Source: Candidatus Saccharibacteria bacterium UBA6258 (GTDB lineage Bacteria > Patescibacteriota > Saccharimonadia > Saccharimonadales > Saccharimonadaceae). From it: a DNA stretch of 25,607 bases. Positions 22,880-25,607 of the stretch are shown piece after piece (position 1 is the first letter of the stretch; each line of letters starts with the position of its first letter). The DNA is taken from NCBI GenBank assembly GCA_002441145.1, contig DJVK01000008.1, positions 26,515-52,121 of the forward strand, in the 5' to 3' direction. The translations under genes were made by a program, and so were the position numbers. The notes beneath the pieces were generated by a model. That model saw only the letters and a list, made by a program, of their open reading frames with translations. It was not told the DNA's origin and did no database searches.

Positions 22880-23839
22880 CTACATTAACTTTTTAACTGG
22901 GTCTATTGTTTCGACACTGATAAGTGATGGATTTTCCGTAAACTTGTGAAGGTAGAAATTGTCACTTAGTTCTGTTGGTATAGCTTTAAGTGAAGCAAAA
23001 TTAGGAAATATATGGGGTACATTAGTGGATTCATCGAACCTCGACGATGAAACTCCGAGAAGGCCTTGTAGGTTTGAAGCCTCAGTAAACATAACACCAT
23101 CAATAAATGGGAAGTTATCGCCAGGGTATAGAAATTGTTTAAGCACGGTTGTGCCGTTACTCTTCTCCTGCGTGGGCATGCTGGTATGTGTAGATCTTGG
23201 TATCTTAGGGTCTAGAGCTCCACCATCAGTCCTGAAATGTATCACTGGGTCGCCCATTGGTATAACAGCCCTCTGAAAGTGCTCTATGTCAGGACTAAGT
23301 GCACCAGTAGGAGGAAAACCAGATATTGCAATGAGTATAATATCCTCACTACTTACTACTCCTCGGTCTATGTAATTACTCTTGATTTTGGTCGCTTTAG
23401 TATAAAGACTTGAAGAGTAGCGAAGTGTCATCTGATCCTTCGGGTAATCAGACAGTCCTTCGGATTTTAGCATGGACTCATGTATCTTAGTCAGTTCATC
23501 GCCAGGCGTTACCAGGGCCGCTTCAATCCATACTTTTTTATCATCAACCATCACGCAGAAGTCTGGTCCCGACCCGTCAGTCGGTATGAGTTCCAGCCTC
23601 GTAAGCCAAAGCCATTCCGCAAGCTCCAACTCCCAGAGACGGGCGAAGAAATCATGGTTGCGTAACTGATCTAGAAAATTCCCATCCAGATAATGCAGCA
23701 AACCTTCTTCATAACTGGCTTTGTCCATCCATGCACGAAGATCTGCGAACCTTTCATGCGTTCTGTACCATTCGTACGCGTCGTCGGTACCTGCTTCTGT
23801 CCAAATGGATGAGCTGTTTACCATTCTATGCTCCGTCAT
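22880..23839 (-). CDS. Putative PD-(D/E)xK-like protein, candidate defence effector
   Basis: A 319-residue soluble protein. Residues 65-110 resemble a PD-(D/E)xK nuclease core: an acidic helix FARLWELELAEW with Glu70 and Glu72, then GPDF with Asp93, then KVWIEAA with Glu106. The Lys of the ExK motif is replaced by Ala, which occurs in some divergent families but leaves activity uncertain. The remaining 200 residues are not recognised. The gene lies 75 bp downstream of the AIPR gene on the same strand, with a GC-run hairpin between them, so co-transcription with attenuation is likely. Starts at 23839 and 23824 are both possible; the latter has GGAG at 6 nt. The defence role is inferred from the neighbour and the fold. 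Confidence 0.65.
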   Translation of the reverse strand: MTEHRMVNSSSIWTEAGTDDAYEWYRTHERFADLRAWMDKASYEEGLLHYLDGNFLDQLRNHDFFARLWELELAEWLWLTRLELIPTDGSGPDFCVMVDDKKVWIEAALVTPGDELTKIHESMLKSEGLSDYPKDQMTLRYSSSLYTKATKIKSNYIDRGVVSSEDIILIAISGFPPTGALSPDIEHFQRAVIPMGDPVIHFRTDGGALDPKIPRSTHTSMPTQEKSNGTTVLKQFLYPGDNFPFIDGVMFTEASNLQGLLGVSSSRFDESTNVPHIFPNFASLKAIPTELSDNFYLHKFTENPSLISVETIDPVKKLM

Positions 23840-23880
23840 TAAATATCTTTCTCATATCGTAGATGTGTGCGTTATCGAGT

Positions 23881-23906
23881 CAGCGGGGGGATAACCCCCC
23901 CCGCTG
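23881..23906. promoter_or_regulatory. GC-run hairpin between the two defence-like genes
   Basis: CAGC followed by six G (23881-23890) pairs with C-run plus GCTG (ending 23906) in a perfect 10-bp stem with a loop of ATAACC. It begins 8 bp past the AIPR stop and lies 41 bp before the next start. There is no T run on either strand, so it is more likely a partial terminator, processing site or mRNA-stabilising hairpin than a full terminator. Confidence 0.6.
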
Positions 23907-23914
23907 TTCGATAG

Positions 23915-25108
23915 CTAGATATTGAGCCTCATTGCGGTGATGGCGACGTAGTCGTAGCAAGAACGCCAAGTCGCCTTATCCTTACCGAGCTTATTCGGAT
24001 TTCGAATCTCTAACGCCTGGTCACCAAGTCGCTGAATTAGTTCGCCCTTAATATCTTCGTAGAATTTTACAGGATCCTTCTTCCAAGAAGCGCGATCGCC
24101 GTTAATCTCGATGAGCCCCCTGAATGCTGCAAGGACAGGGTAGATGAATGCCCCCGGAATAACGTACTTCGTCTTAACTCCTGTAAATGGTAGCTCTACT
24201 GTGGGAGCATTTTTGATGTTAACCCCCATTAGGCTGCCGAACTTACCGCCGTTGGCATTATAAGTGCCGGGCATGTCCGCGTAGATAGTGTCCCGAAGTT
24301 CTAAAATCTGAGGTAGAAGCGGTAAATACTTCTGCAACCGTTCTCGATTTTCTGGACTATCGGCATAATTCAGTACCGCAGCTTTTCCTGAGTAAGCGAT
24401 AATTGGGTGATTCGCGTCATCAAAGCCCTCGCGGTCGAAACAGACCAGGTATGACAGGATGTCTTTGATATCGATGTCCTTCTTGCTGCCGTCGGCGTTG
24501 AACTCGATTTCTTTATATGCAATCCGGTCGGCAAACGGTTCATTCTGAAGGACGTCCTTGATGGTCGCGAAGTGGTTAAGTAGGTTCGCGATACTCTGAT
24601 CCTTAACCTGAGTTGAGGTATTCCGTGCAGAAACAATTTCCGTAACCTCTTCTTTATCGGTAAATCCACCCAGTAGCTCAAGTTTTACATGGGCGTTATT
24701 TAAACTGGTGGTTGCTTTATCTTCGTCCTCTAGTGAGTCGAAAACATCTTGAATGACCGCATATGTATGACCACCATCCAATAGGCCATGGATCGCCTGG
24801 TCTGAGAAGTCGACATACATGTCACCGTCTTCGTTGTTGTATTCAACCTTATCCGTCAGTAAGGTGATGCCGCGATTTCGAAAAAGAAAATTTTCAGGGG
24901 CATCATTTAGCGATTGTGCGATCTTCTTAGCGACATTCGAAGTGATTTTTGAATCACGCGGGTTAATATCGCGCCAGCTTTCTAGGTCCTTCGGCAGGTC
25001 CTTGGCCCGCACTACTGCTAGATACATTTTTTTACCTTCTTTTTCTGAAGGGTTTTCAACGCGCCGGAATGACACCACCGGCATGGTAATTCGTGTTGTT
25101 GATGACAT
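23915..25108 (-). CDS. AIPR-family protein (abortive infection phage resistance)
   Basis: A 397-residue protein resembling the AIPR family (PF10592), found in phage-resistance loci. The diagnostic run is FLFRNRGITLLTD (about 74-86), then GLLDGGHTYAVIQ (about 108-120), which corresponds to the family's NNGIT and NGxQT segments, then VSARNTSTQVKDQSIANLL, matching the NxQxxVK element. No nuclease motif is obvious, so its biochemical role is unknown. The ATG at 25108 has AGGAG at 6 nt; the in-frame ATG at 25114 abuts the same motif and is less likely. Two GATTCAAA repeats spaced by one helical turn lie upstream (25166-25183). It heads a probable two-gene unit with the PD-(D/E)xK-like gene. Confidence 0.8.
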   Translation of the reverse strand: MSSTTRITMPVVSFRRVENPSEKEGKKMYLAVVRAKDLPKDLESWRDINPRDSKITSNVAKKIAQSLNDAPENFLFRNRGITLLTDKVEYNNEDGDMYVDFSDQAIHGLLDGGHTYAVIQDVFDSLEDEDKATTSLNNAHVKLELLGGFTDKEEVTEIVSARNTSTQVKDQSIANLLNHFATIKDVLQNEPFADRIAYKEIEFNADGSKKDIDIKDILSYLVCFDREGFDDANHPIIAYSGKAAVLNYADSPENRERLQKYLPLLPQILELRDTIYADMPGTYNANGGKFGSLMGVNIKNAPTVELPFTGVKTKYVIPGAFIYPVLAAFRGLIEINGDRASWKKDPVKFYEDIKGELIQRLGDQALEIRNPNKLGKDKATWRSCYDYVAITAMRLNI

Positions 25109-25165
25109 AATCATCTCCTCTCATAGTTATTTTAATTACTATGCGAGCTCAGATCGCCAAGGTTT

Positions 25166-25183
25166 GATTCAAAGAGATTCAAA
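25166..25183. promoter_or_regulatory. Direct repeat upstream of the AIPR gene, operator-like
   Basis: GATTCAAA occurs at 25166-25173 and again at 25176-25183, exactly 10 bp apart, about 58 bp upstream of the AIPR start. Same-face repeats near a promoter suggest a regulator binding site. The remaining sequence from 25109 to 25350 shows no supported gene; a short open stretch on the plus strand ends at 25244 but has no start or family evidence. Confidence 0.35.
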
Positions 25184-25356
25184 TGCTAGGTTTCCTAAGC
25201 ACCTTCTTGAGCTTTCGCTACAAGCACTGGAGAACGGGGAGTGACTGTATCAGCATCCGTCCTACCAACGACCAATTCCGCATAAGAAATTGATGAGGTT
25301 GTGAATATATTATACATGTTCTACTAAGTAAATTCAAGAATTAGCGACGTCCATGG

Positions 25357-25386
25357 AAAAATAATAGCCCTAAAAGGACTACTATT
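25357..25386 (-). terminator. Intrinsic terminator beside the tRNA 3'-end repeat
   Basis: On the minus strand an 11-bp stem (arms 25376-25386 and 25360-25370, two G-U pairs, loop TAAAA) runs into TTTTT. It lies just downstream, on the minus strand, of the tRNA-end repeat at 25399, as a tRNA terminator would. Confidence 0.75.
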
Positions 25387-25398
25387 AAGCATAAGTTC

Positions 25399-25419
25399 TT
25401 TGGTGCGGGTGGAGAGAAT
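25399..25419 (-). repeat. 21-bp copy of a tRNA 3' end (attachment-site-like)
   Basis: TTTGGTGCGGGTGGAGAGAAT is identical to 25584-25604, the 3' end of the tRNA at the right edge. Here the similarity stops after the T stem, and no matching 5' acceptor arm GCGGGTG exists upstream on the minus strand, so this is a fragment. Exact duplication of a tRNA 3' end is the usual mark of integration at that tRNA. No integrase is visible in the window. Confidence 0.7.
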
Positions 25420-25489
25420 ATCAGGATATAAACCTTCCTCACTCGTGAAAATAAGCAAGCTGATTTTTCTCTCGTTTCGTCGCTTTATC

Positions 25490-25532
25490 GAACTCTGTCT
25501 CAATTCGCTTCGCTCAATCGAGCCGAGAGTTC
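25490..25532. repeat. Long imperfect hairpin
   Basis: GAACTCT at 25490-25496 pairs with AGAGTTC at 25526-25532, and the interior continues pairing imperfectly (CTC/GAG, ATT/AAT) toward a TTC loop, giving about 17 pairs in 43 nt. It lies between the tRNA-end repeat and the right-hand tRNA's terminator. Neither strand has a T run. Its role is unknown; a recombination or replication structure is possible. Confidence 0.5.
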
Positions 25533-25545
25533 AGTTTCAACTCAG

Positions 25546-25589
25546 ACCAAATAAAATGCCCCTCCTTTCGGACGGGCGTTTTATTTGGT
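25546..25589 (-). terminator. Terminator hairpin of the right-end tRNA
   Basis: ACCAAATAAAA and TTTTATTTGGT are perfect complements, with GCCC/GGGC continuing the stem around CTCCTTTCGGAC. The right arm includes the tRNA's CCA end, so this hairpin begins inside the mature tRNA sequence. On the minus strand the second arm is rich in T. Confidence 0.7.
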
Positions 25590-25607
25590 GCGGGTGGAGA
25601 GAATCGA
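25586..25607 (-). tRNA. tRNA 3' part, cut by window edge (probably tRNA-Gly)
   Basis: On the minus strand the visible 22 nt comprise part of the T loop (TCGATT), the 3' T-stem strand CTCTC, the acceptor strand CACCCGC, discriminator A and encoded CCA. The implied 5' acceptor GCGGGTG is typical of bacterial tRNA-Gly, but the anticodon is outside the window, so identity is a guess. Confidence 0.75.

Noticed and set aside
24819..25244. Plus-strand open frame across the start of the AIPR gene
   Set aside because: Most of it is antisense to the AIPR coding region. The last 100 bases outside the gene have no start signal; a remnant of a recombinase tail could not be supported.
20748..25607. CRISPR array, integrase or transposase in the accessory region
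   Set aside because: There are no regularly spaced repeats, no insertion-sequence ends and no open frame with recombinase motifs.

Overview
The window looks like a chromosomal segment of a Candidatus Saccharibacteria (TM7)-type bacterium with a small, compact genome. The evidence is type IV pilus genes, a MurT/GatD lipid II amidation pair, RNase Y, a short TsaB, many small membrane proteins, translation with normal TGA stops, and very tight gene packing. Placement is by gene content only; there is no rRNA gene in the window.

Layout. 1-2178 (minus): pilC (cut by the window edge) and pilB. 2250-5242 (plus): tsaE and tsaB (tRNA t6A modification), then rny and a Nudix hydrolase. 5239-8301 (minus): a sortase-fold protein that has lost its catalytic His and Cys, a secreted or anchored S8 protease, and a four-helix membrane protein, followed by tRNA-Pro. 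8567-13762: a GT-C glycosyltransferase, an OpgC-like acyltransferase, a Bcp peroxiredoxin, and the murT-gatD pair. 13809-19180: a small membrane protein overlapping a membrane-anchored double-AAA+ Clp-like ATPase, a YpfJ-type zinc protease, an unknown anchored protein, a secreted GH25-like protein and a 29-residue very basic microprotein with its own promoter and terminator. 19234-20747: a 2H phosphoesterase, a multi-helix membrane protein and tRNA-Arg.

From 20748 to 25585 the character changes: gene density falls, products are unknown membrane proteins or defence-like, and the spacers are full of hairpins. This looks like an accessory island between tRNA-Arg and a tRNA (probably Gly) cut by the right edge. 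It holds two related 80-nt tRNA-like elements, a 21-bp repeat of the right tRNA's 3' end, and a candidate two-gene defence module: an AIPR-family protein followed by a PD-(D/E)xK-like protein, separated by a GC-run hairpin.

Across the window, about a dozen genes have a -10 box ending only 6-9 nt before the start codon, so leaderless mRNA appears to be a normal mode of expression here. That spacing was used to choose several starts. Genes with conventional leaders (rny, the glycosyltransferase, the microprotein, the AIPR gene, the zinc-ribbon gene) show Shine-Dalgarno motifs instead.
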